From assembly GCA_008508345.1 (NCBI GenBank), contig QNGE01000897.1:147489-211488 (forward strand): 64,000 bases of DNA, read 5' to 3'. Both the position numbers and the translations under genes were made by a program. Source of the DNA: Paragonimus westermani. Its lineage: Eukaryota; Platyhelminthes; Trematoda; Plagiorchiida; Troglotrematidae. Shown one piece after another: positions 14,201 through 27,429 of this stretch; position 1 is the first letter of the stretch, and each line of letters opens with the position of its first letter. The notes beneath the pieces are model-generated. The model saw nothing but the letters and a program-made list of their open reading frames with translations. It ran no database searches and was not told the DNA's origin.

Positions 14201-16624
14201 TGATAACAGAGTGATATTTATTCGAATAATCAATTTGTATGGATCGCTCATAGATGAATCGCTTGTGTCTCATAGGATCTCAACACTCTACAAAACGTTA
14301 CAAAGCATACTGTTGAGTAACACATCAACACGTCCGATATAACTCACTGAGGCTATAGGATCGGGACTGACATTTGAGAACCGTTAACGTTCACGAGCAA
14401 ATTGACGTTGAGCATAATGTTCGTTTAATATTTATTTAGAAGCATTAAGTGTACAATGTGACTTACGTGAACAATAATAACTTTCTCCGCTCAATTATCT
14501 TTCTGTTACGATGAATCCTATTGACAGACATAAAACTGCAGCTCGAATCTCATGCACTTTCAATGTAACCATGATTAATATCTGCAAGATCCATTTTGTA
14601 CAAGTTTGGAAGTCACCCCGGATTAAGTAATCCACTTTCCAACAACCGATTTCAAACTTATTTCATAAATGGTCCCATGGTTGATGGTTACGTTTGACAG
14701 CTAAGTTTTAAGTTAACCGCAATGGCGTAATTTAGTTATAACGTGAGAATATCCCTACCAAATATGAGTGAATTTGAAACACGAGCTGTTGTTCTAGGAA
14801 TGTTCCAATTGACAGCCTTTAATATATAGAATTTTACCTTACTGCAACGTTCATTAGATAAGCGCCTATCTGTCGTCCGTCCCAAAACCCACATCAGATA
14901 CATAACGGAGCAGACAGTTTTTTCCGAATGTACACCTAAAACCTAGAACATGGGTGAGGTGTGCATACAGTCGCCAAAATCTTCATCCAACCCTTAACCG
15001 AACCGTCATGACCAGCCCATCATACAGTGTCCCGAACGAACCCGAAGTCACGAACCACATTGATGCAGAAGAAACCTAGAATCGCTTGTCTTTATTTCCG
15101 ATCCCACATAACATACTGTCAGATACAGCGCTTCATTGCCTAGTTCATTTTTGGCATCTTGCACCGCTCATTCAATCGAGCACCCTGTCAGAAACAAAGT
15201 GTCACACACTAACGCTAAGATATGCTTAAAGATGCTTAAATTAATCAAAGTATGATCAGAGGGAAAAAATTTGCACGCTGGTTGATTGTATAATTCGCTA
15301 CGCTCCTCTGCTAGAGGATATCATGTAGGTTCGTCAATCGTATAGAGTGGTTAAAAACTACGGTACTTCTCTGAACGTGTCAGTAATGAGGAGTACACTC
15401 TTCTTGTTGGAATCTAATAGTTTAGCCATTTTAGCTCCCTTATTACGAAAGATGTCATTGATACTTCAAATTGGCCATGTATTATCGCCATCTTCATCCA
15501 CTAAATGTAAGATTGCATCGAAAACCAAGAGTTCAGCGACGATGTTGAACATGGATTGTGCATACATCGCTGAAAGATAAACTAGTTTAGGTATGTGTGA
15601 TGGGTTAATGATGCTAACGTGATTGGATTTTGAACGCGATCTCATTGATCGATCAGTTGAATTTTTTATCCATTTTTCATGTTTGATCGATGAATGCCGA
15701 AACTGAATTTTCATCCCGCATGCACATGCGTGGAATTTGCATTGAAAATGGCGACGTAACATTTAGGATAACCAGATATCTTTTTAATTCCGCCATTTTT
15801 TGCACAGTTACAAAAAGAATGCTTGTACCGAAGCGTACAACAAAAGTTCGACTCAATTTTAGCAGTAATACATAACAGTACCGAGGCAATGTTAGAATGC
15901 GTTCCTGCCACTCTGCTGTCACAGTTAAAACGGAAACGTGTGGTAAATATGCTCGTGAAGGGCAGAATCTTCCAACAGGAACAGAATGTCCCTCCTCCTA
16001 AACAATGAAGGGGAACAAACGACAGAAGTGTATATAAAATGCAAAAAAACGACTGCTGAAAATTTTTGCAGCGTACTGTCAAGCTGTCCCGGTCAGTTCA
16101 CCATGAATTTACAAAATGTTCAGTCACACTCCGCAACATTATCCAAGTCTGGTAATGTCAACATGAGCATCAGCTCCACTTTTGAGTTTTGTGCGGTAAA
16201 GATGAAAGCGAGATGTATTATATGTTGACAAAACAACTGACTTTGTAAACAATTTGTTTCAAACCCTCGCGGGAAGATTTTCGGTAAAATACAGCGAACA
16301 AAATCCTCAGCGAAAATCAAGACAAGTGCTGGAGGACCTCGAGTTTTTCCCCATAGACTGAACATTGTTTACAACTGACCGCAGCCGTCGCGTTCCCATA
16401 AACATTCCAGTCAGTCCCTTTCGAAAGGAATCAATAGACTTGTTGTATCTGTATTCGAGCCCCATCCGCTACATGCCTTACGGACAACAACGACTGTAGT
16501 GAGGACAAGTGACTCAGTAGGAACGCATACTGTATTGTCGCATTTACATGCATTCGGGTCATCTTAAAGTGTATGGTCGAGTGAGCCGTTGGTCGTTGAA
16601 GCCGCGACCAATCAGAACACACTT
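14201..16624. other. No firm feature; three consecutive plus-strand frames at 15,690-16,228
   Basis: Plus-strand frames at 15,690-15,875, 15,823-16,008 and 15,986-16,228 overlap in three different phases. The middle one ends in a basic stretch followed by GRIFQQEQNVPPPKQ. They could be a decayed coding region with frameshifts, but no domain was recognised and chance is a good explanation. The rest of the stretch shows nothing assignable. Confidence 0.3.
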
Positions 16625-16797
16625 CGAGCCTTGCACGAGTGTGGGGCACACAGGCGGCCTTGAAGCGTATACAACAAGACTTGAGTTTCGCTCTTATTAG
16701 AGCCCGTCGACAGTGCATATGCTTGCCAGTGACATGACTAGTACTTCGGTCATGCTTTCACTAAGCAACTGTGTTGACCGCTACGCCATTATCTCTT
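16625..16797 (-). mobile_element. Hammerhead-SINE (family 1), degenerate copy
   Basis: The minus strand of 16,672-16,716 keeps a perfect stem II (GCTCT, loop AATA, AGAGC) and the GAAA that follows it. CTGATGA has decayed to GTCGACG and stem I is lost. The tRNA-like head follows leftward to rightward up to about 16,797, with an A-box remnant read on the minus strand. This copy abuts the next, oppositely oriented copy with no clear spacer. Confidence 0.6.
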
Positions 16798-17075
16798 TTC
16801 GAAGTGGTCGGGCAGTCCGAGCATTAATCACAAGCGAGTGTTGCTGAGCTCTCACGTGCCTGATGTGAGGTCAGTGGCGCAATGGTCAACACGGTTGTCT
16901 CATGCGTACGTGGTTAGAGTCCTACTCACGGCCGTGACAAGGATATGCACTACTGACGAGCTCTAACAAAACTGAAATTCAAGTCTAGTGCTTCTCGAAA
17001 GTGGCCAACTGGAATTTCCATGGGGATGCGAGAGCTGCGATCAGTTGCGGGTTGTGTGTCAATCTACGTGAAAGA
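16798..17075 (+). mobile_element. Hammerhead-SINE (family 1), degenerate copy
   Basis: A-box region at about 16,878-16,898 (GTGGCGCAATGGTCAACACG type) and a B-box remnant near 16,917-16,930. The hammerhead region at 16,947-16,991 keeps flanking GCACTA and TAGTGC at the same 45-nt spacing as the intact copy. CTGATGA has become CTGACGA, and stem II and its 3' strand are broken. The tail, from about 17,008, is recognisable but strongly diverged. Confidence 0.7.
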
Positions 17076-17212
17076 AGTCGAAATCTTTCATCGCGTACTA
17101 TCAGAATAGGTTATCTGCGCTCGCTCAGACTAACCGACATTTTTCTTAAGCCCATCAGTACAACTGTATTTACCCTGTTAATTTCTAGATTGTTGCTGCG
17201 TTTAGTAACAGA

Positions 17213-17575
17213 AAGCAGCCTTCGCATTCAGATAGACTTTGCAGCCAGATTATTTCGAAAACAAGCACTAGACTCGAGTTTCGCTCTCATTACAGATCAT
17301 CAGTAGTGCATATCCTTGCCACGACCGGGATTTGAACTCCGGCCATTCCAATCATGAGGCAACCGTGGTGACCACTGCGCCATTGACCTCACATTCGGCA
17401 CGACCGAATTGTCAAATGTGAACGCTCAACCACTGTCGCTTGTGAGCAATGATCAGGTTGCCCGATCGTCTCGAGAGGAGACACAGTAACTGTCCTGTTA
17501 ACTCCAATCGATAACTCCGCGATTTGGACTTCCGAGACAAGTCGAGATCACTGAACTCATTAAACCTGGAAAGTT
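17213..17575 (-). mobile_element. Hammerhead-SINE (family 1), near-complete copy
   Basis: Full head, hammerhead and proximal tail on the minus strand. The hammerhead (17,265-17,309) has intact CTGATGA, GAAA, CTCGAG, GTC and a 6-bp stem I (GCACTA/TAGTGC). Stem II carries substitutions that break two of its five pairs (TCTGT against AGAGC). The B box is read on the minus strand at about 17,330-17,342 (GAGTTCAAATCCC). The 5' end stops at a junction with an oppositely oriented tail. Confidence 0.85.
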
Positions 17576-17660
17576 TATCTGAATGCGAAGGCTGCGATCA
17601 AATTTGAGTGATGATCAACTAGAAAATAAACCAACTCCCCAACTACCCATCAGTTGGTGT
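17576..17660 (+). mobile_element. Hammerhead-SINE tail fragment (family 1)
   Basis: The 3' part of the unit on the plus strand, beginning CTGGAAAGTTTATCTGAATG and running through the GAAAATAAACC block. It is joined directly to the 5' end of the minus-strand copy at 17,575. Head and hammerhead are absent. The arrangement resembles a 5'-inversion product and matches the layout of the 47 kb insertion. Confidence 0.75.
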
Positions 17661-20600
17661 ATCTCGTTTTTCTAAAACCATCAAGAGATTGCAAATTTCT
17701 TCGCGAATATGCTTGATGTGTTCGTCGACCGGAAGCATTTTCGTTATTGCTGATTAGAAATGCATATCAAGGTCCGTCCCATCGAGTGATCCGTTGCACT
17801 CCCTAGTCATGTTATCTGGATTTACGAATCAGTTTTCCCTTCATGCGTATACGTTGGCAAACCAAGAAACAAGACATACTGACAGTTCGACGACCACTGA
17901 TTTTTCAAAGCTTCAAGTTAATTTAAAGTGACAAGAAGATGAAGTAAAAAATCATGTGTCTGCACAAGTACAATGTAACCGTCTGAAATAGAGCAACCGA
18001 TGCTCACAATTTTGTTTGTAACCGTTAGTCGTGAATGATGGTCTGTAGTCAGCAGATTTTATGATACGCTTTCCAATCAGAAAATGAACAGTAATTTCAC
18101 ACGCGTTATTAAAGTCCATGTTATAGTTGCTTACCACAATTTCTGTGTCTAGTGGAAGTGAAAACTGTGTTTTCACTATTGTGGAAAACGATTGTAGTAA
18201 GTTATTTTACATCATTAACTGATCCCAGCATCGAATGCTACTGATTGAAAGCGTGGAATTTTACGCACAATACATGAAACAACTGCAAGATCACACCATA
18301 AGTAAAGAGTAGTTTCGTGGCAGTAAAGCACGAGGTACTTGTTTTCAGTACTTAGCCGACTGACATCACCATACTGCAACTAACACTTATTCTTGTGGAT
18401 AAGAATAAATAAAACACAAGACTAACACCTACGAAAGCCTAGGAACATCCGTATGACCATAACTCATTAAGGTTTCCAATGGGACAGATAGACATTACAT
18501 TACGTTGAGGGCAGCAAGGTAAACATATAATATAAGGACGTGTCATGAAGAAAACCGTATGCGACAGCCCAAGTTGGTGTGACATGGTGTGGATTAGCAA
18601 GCAGTTTGGTTTCAGATAGGCAATCAGTCAAAGTGGATTGACTCCACTTCCAGTTCAGTAATTGCAAGGCTGAATGAAGTTGAGAATGGTCAGATGCCTT
18701 TCATTCTTATAAACGGACGTTCATCTACAACAGGTTGGTGAGTAACTTCTGAGGTGAGAAGTTGTCACCAGTGGACTTTTGAGAGCCCATTTCTATAGGT
18801 GCATAACAATAGAGGTGAGGGACTATCGCGTGTATCTGAGCACATAATCCACAGAATGTAAACAACTACTGAAATGAGTCCAACGGATCACATTTTCACG
18901 ATGGATCATGCGAAATCTTTTTGAAATGCTGTCTATGATTAATTTCCGAAGAGTAAAAACGTTTCTTGTCCCCAGTCATGAATAAGGTCAGCACCACTGA
19001 ATGTGGATAGCGCTCGATGCCGCTGTTAGTTGATTACCTGAAACAGTATAGCAATGCACAACTGTGGATAGAAGAAGCCTCCGAATAGTAATCTTCAGAA
19101 GTAGATTTATATTTAGCTTCAAACGTTCCTGTAATTTTTCTCAAACTGTTTCCATAAGTGCAAACATCAATATTTCATCGGTGAAGTTATTATGTGTAGT
19201 ACACAGTTTGGATACAAAAAAATTGCTCGACTAATGTGTACAAAAATCATGTCACTTAAAACTCGGCACTGATTCTCACCATTTTTTGCCTAAAGTATTT
19301 GTGGAAGTCATGGTATACTTGTAATTTTGACAAATGTCATTCTGCCGTAAAAATCAGCCATCTAAATACTCTAAACTGACTGATCTCTCAAACGAGGAAA
19401 TCCCTGAAGTTAGTAATCGGATATGAGCGGACCACTAAAGGTGAATGGTTATTCTCGAACCTAGCTACCTGAACGCAAATTATCCGTTTTCAGATTTCAT
19501 CCAGACTCTCAATTTATAAAACAAGTTCTTGGATGGCAGAAGATGAAAGATTTGAACTTCGAAGAAATTCTAAGCCCGAACTAGATAAGGTCAAACTTTT
19601 ACATAGGAACTTAACGGCAAACGTTTCACTCTGACCAAAAAATCGTGATTCCTGGTAACAGCAGTCCGGTCCCCGGCATAGGTCCACCACAATCTGCCAG
19701 CTTATGAACGTGCAGCTTGATAGAGACGAAAACATTTGTGGAAAATTTAAAAATTTCGTCCATTAAAGTGATAGGCAAGCACCAGCCATGCCTAATCCAT
19801 TGAAAACTTATAAGGGCATTACAATGAGTATCCTGATTTGAATAATAGAATTGCAATAAAGAGAGATGTCGTGTATTATTCGGCGATATTAAAAAAACAC
19901 ATGTGATGTAGTAGTTGGTTTGTTAATTCAATAACCGCCACAATGTGAATGCATGTTGAACTAACGTAACGGTCACTGGTGAACTTATTAATTTCTATAC
20001 TGCTCCCAGTGTACCACTCGTAAATTAACGTAGATTATACGCTTTGATGAGCGTTTGCTTTACCGGGGAAGTTTATGGCTTAAGTTCGTACCACGTTAGG
20101 ACGCATCCACGTTGTGCTTAAGCGTTGAGCCCAATATGCAATGGTTTATCTGTGTCATTTGGCCTGACCAAATCACAACGCGTGAACATTTGGTCACAAT
20201 CGACCATAAACAACGTTCAGGTCATCAGATTATACCCAGTAAACATCCTGTCAACTCCGGTGGGTAGCTCAGCTAGACTAATGTATTCGGCCTAATATTC
20301 TTTGTTTGGCAATACATTAGATTATCTCTGTGCGGTCGACATTCTCATCTGTCACAGCTGCATTTCAGAGATAAACATAATCACTGTCTTTATAGTTACT
20401 CGTAAATAAACCTCTTGTTTTGCTTATCTTTCGGTCGCATTAGTGATATCACTCTGAGCTGACTGATAGCACTAATCCGTTCCACGATTCTGCACCTGCG
20501 ATCAAGCTAACTGTTTTTAAAAATCGAGTTGTATTTCAATCCCATAAAATACATTGGTTGATAATTTCAGATCCCTTCGTTTCCAAACGGATGTGCTCAT

Positions 20601-23600
20601 GAGCAATGGCCGAATAAATTTGCATTACTTAATCGATAGTGAACAGACTTACTGATTCACAGGCTGTTTAATCTTACTGCTTACAGCGTGCTTAATGCAA
20701 CAGTTTCGTTTGAAAAATCTAATATGAATACACACGTAATCAGAGGCTGGCTAACGAATTTTGAATTAATACAAATGTGTTCAGGAAAAATGTGCGAAAT
20801 ATACCTTTACTTTTTACTCTGTCACGAATCAGTCTAAAGTTCATGGAAACTGTCACAAAACAGAGTTTTCTGAAGTAGTCACTAGTTTGTGTTTACAAGT
20901 ACTACGATTTTGGAGTGTATTGCTAACAAAACGAAAAATATGCGAGGGTTTGCCGTTTCTTACATATGAGCATCGGTATGGACAAAAATATCCTGTTGAA
21001 TTACGCGAAAGATTGTGTTACAAAGGTCGTCAACCAAACAGCGCCGGACACTAACATACAGGGGTTATGTCTGACATCAGTCACATCCACGGGGGATTGT
21101 TTAACTTTCGAAGCCACTACATACAATCCGAGCTTCTTTGATTGGGCATTTGCTTGAAGTGCACGGAAACAGACTGTCCAGCACCCGCTTGATTGTCAGT
21201 GAACTTTTAGAATGTCAACTGGTAAGTGATAACCGAAACTTCTGTCTGGTTGTGATGCTCAAGAGCTTGGTTTCCCACTCAGACAGCTGTTGCTTGAACA
21301 CATGCCGCAGCATTGATAACCATCATAAATATACCTAGCAAATCAAACCTCTACAACACTTCAAGCGAAAGGCACTAGACAAAGGTTGGTCTAGCCACCT
21401 CATTTTTACAACCGGTTGACAGATGAGTTTGTTTAATCCCGTGAATCGCAGAAGGGACTTCACAAAGAAGAGATTTATTGTTCAGATAAAACCACGATCT
21501 CAGAGGTTGCTCAACAGAAGTGCTGTTATTTGCAGGTACACCACATTCGGCTATTGCGCTTTGTTTGCTCACAGGCTAAAACGGATTTCCAGGTTATGGT
21601 TGGTTAGCAAACAAACAGGTGTCCACCAAGGCACCTGAAAGGGTTTAGAGAAGGTTTCACAAACAGAGTCCAGATGACACCCGATGAAATAAAGGGGGGG
21701 CAACTGTTTCGACCTTGTTGGCTCACATCGGCGCCGCGCACATCGAGTCAAAATGGCCTTGCCTCTACTGCTGAGACCGACTATTTACACCACCTCAAAT
21801 TGTATGAGGTGCAATTGACTGGCTCTGTATCAGGAAATTTTTTCAATCTGATAAGCTGCTGTGATAAACGTTGAACACCGGTTCATAGTTATTTTGTTCG
21901 CCTTTGTTTGACAATTTAGGCTTGGAGGTGCGAATATTCATTAATATGACCGTTTCAGAACGAGGTCGCCACAGAGCTGTGATTGTATTATGCTTATCGT
22001 GGCAAACATCTCGGTCCTATTTTATACCGAACGTTAAATGCTATTCATTTTCTCTCCGAAATATCGAGGATCTTAGGGAGGGGAGTGTTTGAGTTCTTGT
22101 CTAAAGGTATGTAACTGTGTGTATTTTGAGCTGACTACGAGTTCTAGTTAGAAGGCAGCAACAAAAAACACATTTACTCATTCAGCGGTGGATCATGGAT
22201 GCTTCACACTTTCCTGGCGACTTGTTAATTTTGATGTTTTTTGTGTAATACATTTTACAAACCGAATCCATTTAGATGCATCAAAAATATATATTCTCGT
22301 CTGATCGACAATGTGAAATTCACGGCCAACCCTCATGATTACCCAACCCTCTTATCAAACAGAAACGAAAAACAGAACTCGTATTCTGTTTCTGACCTAA
22401 GTGTTCAGTAATGCTGAGTAGTTACGAGGTAAGTGTGTAAGTGTGCGCGGGATCTAAAACCAGATACCATATTTCAAGTTTTCTTACTAAACAGCAAGCT
22501 AACCGTTGGTAATAGGAAGTAAGGAGTTTGCAGAGATAAATGTTGACCAAATAGCTGAGATCACGAAAATCATTACCTGTACACCACTGAAACAATTATT
22601 CCAGATTATGCAATCAGGTAGAAATGTGAAAGCCCACATTTCGATAAATGACCAGTGTGTACTGTCCTATACAAGCCTCACGCTCTCAATCCTCATCCTT
22701 ACTCTTAAGCCTCACGTCTACCAACCCAAGTATTGTGCTTCAGGTTTAGAACGTGCGCCCAAATTGCATGTCTATAGCAATATTTCCAAATAAGCCACCT
22801 TCATCCTACTGTCTGCTTCACAGATCTTACAATTCCCATAACATGACCCACAGGATGTGTATCGTTCCCGAAACAAGTAAGCACACCGTCGTTAAATGGT
22901 ACTGGCGAGTATTTCTGGGGGGGATATTTCAAGAAATACTTTTACTAGTTTATAGTCATAATGTGTAACAATACGATCAAAAACAGTTAGACCATCTGGA
23001 CGCAGTGCGTTATCGGCATGACAGAAAAGTCCGCCAGGATCACCGGTAAGGTAATTCATGCGGGATTTATTCTGCTTTGTATACGTATATAACGAAAGAG
23101 GCCTCAAAGTTATACAGCTGATCTAGTGTAGCTCCTACTGACGAATGTTGAAACAATGCAAATATTTCCAACTTTTGCCCACGTTCACCGGGTTTCATTC
23201 ATGGGTTGATAAATTTAACACACGAGGTGAAATAGGAAATCCCCATAGTTTAGTGTCCATTTCCAACCTTTATCAATTCCAGCATACCAAACATTGTGTC
23301 TTGCTCTATCCTTACTGAATGCTTATCTAAATCTACTACAACGATTTTATTTCTGATCTCTTTAGGGTGTCCTAGAATGTCAACTTCGACTCGTTGAAAA
23401 CGAGTATATGACATTATATGTAACCTGACTGAAGAGAATGCCCAACCAACAGTTTGAAATCTTCAACATTTTCCTGTATCATATTGTTTGTTAGGATGTC
23501 GGACGTGTGCACGGTCCAAAGTCATGATTGGCCGTTTGTGGGTTCCTTTCTTTTCTACTCTAAGTTCCTAAAGGAATTTTCAACCGTAAATTCATCATTT

Positions 23601-23734
23601 ACCCTCTAGATGATCCAAGTCTTATCTGAGCACATTATAACAAAACACGGTGGTAACAATAACTCTATCAATCAGAGAGGTTACTCCACATCAACTACTA
23701 CTGCCTAGTAAAGTGTGTGTGTGTGTATTGTACG
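17661..23734. other. No assignable gene
   Basis: Only short frames. The frame at 20,966-21,157 (63 codons, four cysteines) has a GTAAGT some 65 nt downstream, but the frame stops first and no exon can be argued. 21,700-21,780 resembles 3,690-3,760 and may be an old repeat. A short GTGTGTGTGTG run lies at 23,714-23,727. Confidence 0.4.
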
Positions 23735-24636
23735 GTTTGGATTGGAAATCAACACAGATAAGACGTTTTCGTTCTTCCAGCCTTCTCCCGGTGGATGTGC
23801 TAGTCGTGTAACGCCACCTCAAATTCGCATCGCTGGAGACACTGTGAATAGCTACGGGGATTTTTGCTACTTGGGTAGCAACTTGTCGACAGGTTTGTCC
23901 TCGGACCGCGAGGTGAGAGCGCGCGTCGCGAAGGCTAGTGCTGCTTTCGGACGTCTTGAAAGGCGTATCTGGAAGAATCGTAGTCTGAAGGTGGCTAGGA
24001 AGCTGTGTTTACCTTTCAATGGTGCTGTCTATACTGCTGTACGGCAGTGAGACGTGGACATTGTATCAGTGGAACGTGAGTTATCTGGGCCGCTTTCATG
24101 TGCAGTGTCTGAGGCGCATGTTGGGTATTCGGTGGTCGGACATGATTCCGAACACTGAGGTACTGCGGCGAGCGGACATGGACGGGATGGAAGCCATGTT
24201 GATACTGAACCAGCTCCGTTGGCTCGGTCACGTTCGTCGGATGGGCGATGACCGTATCCCAAAGCAGTTACTGTACGGACAAGTGAAGTCAAGTAAGCGA
24301 AATCCCGGTGGCCAGAAACGGAGGTACCAGGATGTTGTGCAGGTAAGTCTTCCACGTTGCAACATTGATTTTAAATGTTGGGAAGATTTGGCGTTGAACC
24401 GGACGGCCTGGATAAGTACGGTTCGGGCGGGCGTCCGAGCGTTCAACGAGCAACTATTGCGTGGTCGCGAGCGGAAGCGTGCGGTACGCAAAGGAACCAT
24501 CGGTGCCATAGGTCGCGGTGACGTGACTATATGGCGTTGTGATGTGTGCGGCCGCGAATGCGCTGGCCGTTTGGGGCTGGTAGGTCACCAACGTACTCAT
24601 AGTACCCCGTCGGCGAAGAGGCGGCGAGTACGCTAG
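23735..24636 (+). pseudogene. Non-LTR retrotransposon ORF2, 3' end with C2H2 finger
   Basis: This is the C-terminal third of a LINE reverse-transcriptase polyprotein. It begins just after the palm (FGLEINTDKT), followed by YLGSNLS and VARKLCL in the first frame. It continues one frame over as LSILLYGSETWT, CLRRMLGIRW, LRWLGHVRRM and EDLALNRTAW. It ends in a C2H2 finger, CDVC then 12 residues then HQRTH, and a basic tail with a stop at 24,634-24,636. A single frameshift lies near 24,010-24,030; the second frame is open for 205 codons. The 5' side is truncated: endonuclease and catalytic YADD motifs are missing. Proteins of this type are often labelled craniofacial-development-protein-2-like or endonuclease-reverse transcriptase in invertebrate genomes. 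It is higher in GC than its surroundings, consistent with a fairly young insertion. The minus-strand frames here are shadows. Confidence 0.9.
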
Positions 24637-25280
24637 GCTCAGGTAGGTCAAATCGGTATACCTATTCTACTTCTGTTAATGACTGCATCGGCCAACATCG
24701 TGGTCATTGACAATTAATCCGCTCTTCTTTTCAGAAACCTGAGTGTCTGTGGTCTTCTACCCATTCTTTTCTCCGGCTTTGTTGATGTAATGTATGATGA
24801 ATGGTCTGCCTGGCTTTTCATAGTCCAATGAGAACTTTGCTTTTCATCCTTATCTTCTCTGGGATGCACTAACCTGCACCCCTATACTGCAACGCTTCTT
24901 GTATTACACTTCAAAAATCTTTCTTCTCAGTGTAGATCTCGTCATTGCAGCCTCTCTGTTTAGTTTCCGAGAGATAAGAGTTTCCTTTCCTTATTAGCCA
25001 ATCAAGTGGCTAACCAGCATTGGCCGGCTGGACAGAAAGACCCCACTGGCACACCTCCTGGTCTTATTCCCTCGAGTTTACACTGTATATGTGGTGTGTT
25101 GGTGGAAGTGCAATTGGTGCAGCGCAAGCCAATTGCAGTGATGGCTAAGCGCAGGCGTCCTTTGGCTTCGGTCACTGTGACAGCCCAATCCGAATCGGAT
25201 GCTGCCAACCCTGTGTACGGTTTATATGTACTGCTACTCCGATAAGTTTGTTCTGTCTCCTGTGTCGCAGACAATATAAA
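24637..25280 (+). other. Possible 3' untranslated region of the LINE, including a GC-rich block
   Basis: It follows the LINE stop codon without obvious break and ends near an A/T-rich run (ATATAAAAATTTAAAA at about 25,273-25,288). Positions 25,017-25,245 are distinctly GC-rich and open on both strands (79 and 90 codons), without recognised motif. It could be the 3' UTR or a separate repeat. No second copy was found in this window to decide. Confidence 0.3.
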
Positions 25281-27217
25281 AATTTAAAAACTGAGCATAG
25301 CTTGACAAAACAAAAACATTACATTACTAAAAGAAGTTGTAAAACTAAAGATTAAGAGCAATGTGGCCAAAAGTGTGGGTGTAAGTTTTAATTGAGAAAG
25401 TAAACACTCCAGTCAGAAATCGTTCAAATTATTCTTGGACAATGAAGGTTTACAATATATCAAACTGTTGTATTTTTACCAAACCTCTGTCAGTATTGTA
25501 TATATTATGTGTACTCTCTTTTGTGGGATTTTCCGTACCTTACAAAACGCAGGCTGAAGATGGATTCTGGATTTTAAAATGAGCCACTTAATACAAAATG
25601 AGTGGCGGCTGGCTCAGTTGGGATGGATTCTACTGCAGACTCGAGTGTTGTGCTTCTTATAGCCTACAAATAGTCCGCTTCTTTGCGCCTACCAGAAGTT
25701 GAGACATTTTTCACCAGTGTATGTGGTGAGCCCATCAATTACTGCCACAATGGACAAAACTGAAATGTCACATTCAACTATTGTTATACACACCTATGGG
25801 CAATGCTCAGGTCACCCGATAGATTGCGAGAAAACGAACTATTTGCCCTTCTGATTCCAGTCGTAAATGTACGCTACAAAACAAAGGCGGGTAAACTTTG
25901 TTTGCACAGTGCGGACGTTACGGTGTTCTTCAAAAGCCCGCGTGTACGGGTGGTCACGTGCACGCTGCTGTTAGAGTATTTGTTTAAACAGCATCGGAAC
26001 CTGAACTGTAGCCGGAAGTAATCGTATACCTGCAGGTTCTTTCGGTTAACGAGGGAAGAATACGTCGTAGCGAAAAAGGTTAGCCAGCTACCTGTCTAAT
26101 AGTGGCTGTAAAATGATGTTAGGGCAAAAAATCTCTAATGTACAGCAGTTCTTGAGTGAATGGTGGCTATCGCAAAATCTTCTCAAACCATGCTAACGCT
26201 TAATTCAACTCGAGTGTGCCAGTGGGTAGGTAAGTTCTTACGCAACGGTTTATGGCAGTAACTCTCAACCAGACTTTCGATTCATTGACGTGCACATAAT
26301 CCTCAGGTCCTGTTCATTGAACCGAAGTTCTTGTGAACACCATCTTTGACGTAATGATTCAAGTACCAGTGGCAGCAACCAGTGTAAGTAGGCACTCAGA
26401 GTTGACGAAAAAATGTAAACCTTCAGCAGATTTGGTTCGTATTTAACCTGTGATGTAGAACTCATCAGGTCAGATTGGCTTACGTGGAAAACGAAAAAAC
26501 CTACCAGGAGTAACGTGACCAAACGAATCATTTTTATTGTAGAAAACTCAAAACAACCCAAGCGTCCGGCTACAGCCCATTGTATTCATTTTGGAATAGG
26601 CTGACTTCCTGCCGCTTCGCAGTGGGTGATCAGGCTGACTATCCACCTGTGTATTTCTGCCAAATGTCTCTCTCACATACAACGGCAGATCTGCTTGCGT
26701 CGCGTTTTAGAGTGAACACAACTACGTAGAGGCATTGTGATTGTTTCGTCAAATGTGTTGTAGTTAGCCAACATGAGACATAGGAGGGCACATGTTTTTG
26801 CATATAAAGTAAGTGGGTTCAAAACCACCTGTTCAACCCGAAAGCAAATGATTTGGCTTGTTACAAGGAATCAGAGAAGCAAAAGCACCTGTGCTTTTTT
26901 AATTTTTAACATTCAGAAGAGGGTTACCATTTGGTAGAAGTTGAAAATGCTGACATGAACCTAATTACGCGTTGGAAGGTTTGAAAAGGGCGACTGGCAG
27001 AGAGCATGGTAGTTTCGGTTAAATGGGTTGAAAAAGTTGGTGCCTTATGTTAGAGAGCCGGAAAACGTTTTATGAAAGTTAAAGTACGAATTGCTAACCA
27101 AAATTAAGCTCAATTCACTCCCTTAGTAATATCCCGAACACACTCAAATGAGCGACAAATAACAAATGACTAGAGGTTGTTGTGTATATTCGAATGTAAA
27201 CGTGCTTCACTAGGACG
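25281..27217. other. No assignable feature
   Basis: Short frames only. A box-B-like GGGTTCAAAACC lies at 26,816-26,827 without a matching A box. Confidence 0.45.
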
Positions 27218-27429
27218 ATACTGATGATCAAACTATCGCCTTGTCGGTTTAATGAGATCAGTGATCTCGACATGTCTCGGAAGTCCTAATCGCGGGGCTA
27301 TCGATTGGAGTTAACAGGACAGTTACTGTGTCTCCTCTCCAGACGATCGGGCAACCTGATCATTGCTCACAAGCGACAGTGGTTGAGCGTTCACATTTGA
27401 TAATTCGGTCGTGCCGAATGTGAGGTCAA

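Noticed and set aside
20250..20300. GGTGGGTAGCTCAGCTAGA, an A-box-like start
   Set aside because: No B box and no cloverleaf; single occurrence.
25600..25680. GACTCGAGTGTTGTGCTTCT resembling the 3' half of the hammerhead region
   Set aside because: No CTGATGA, stem II or tRNA-like head at the required positions; the similarity is too short.
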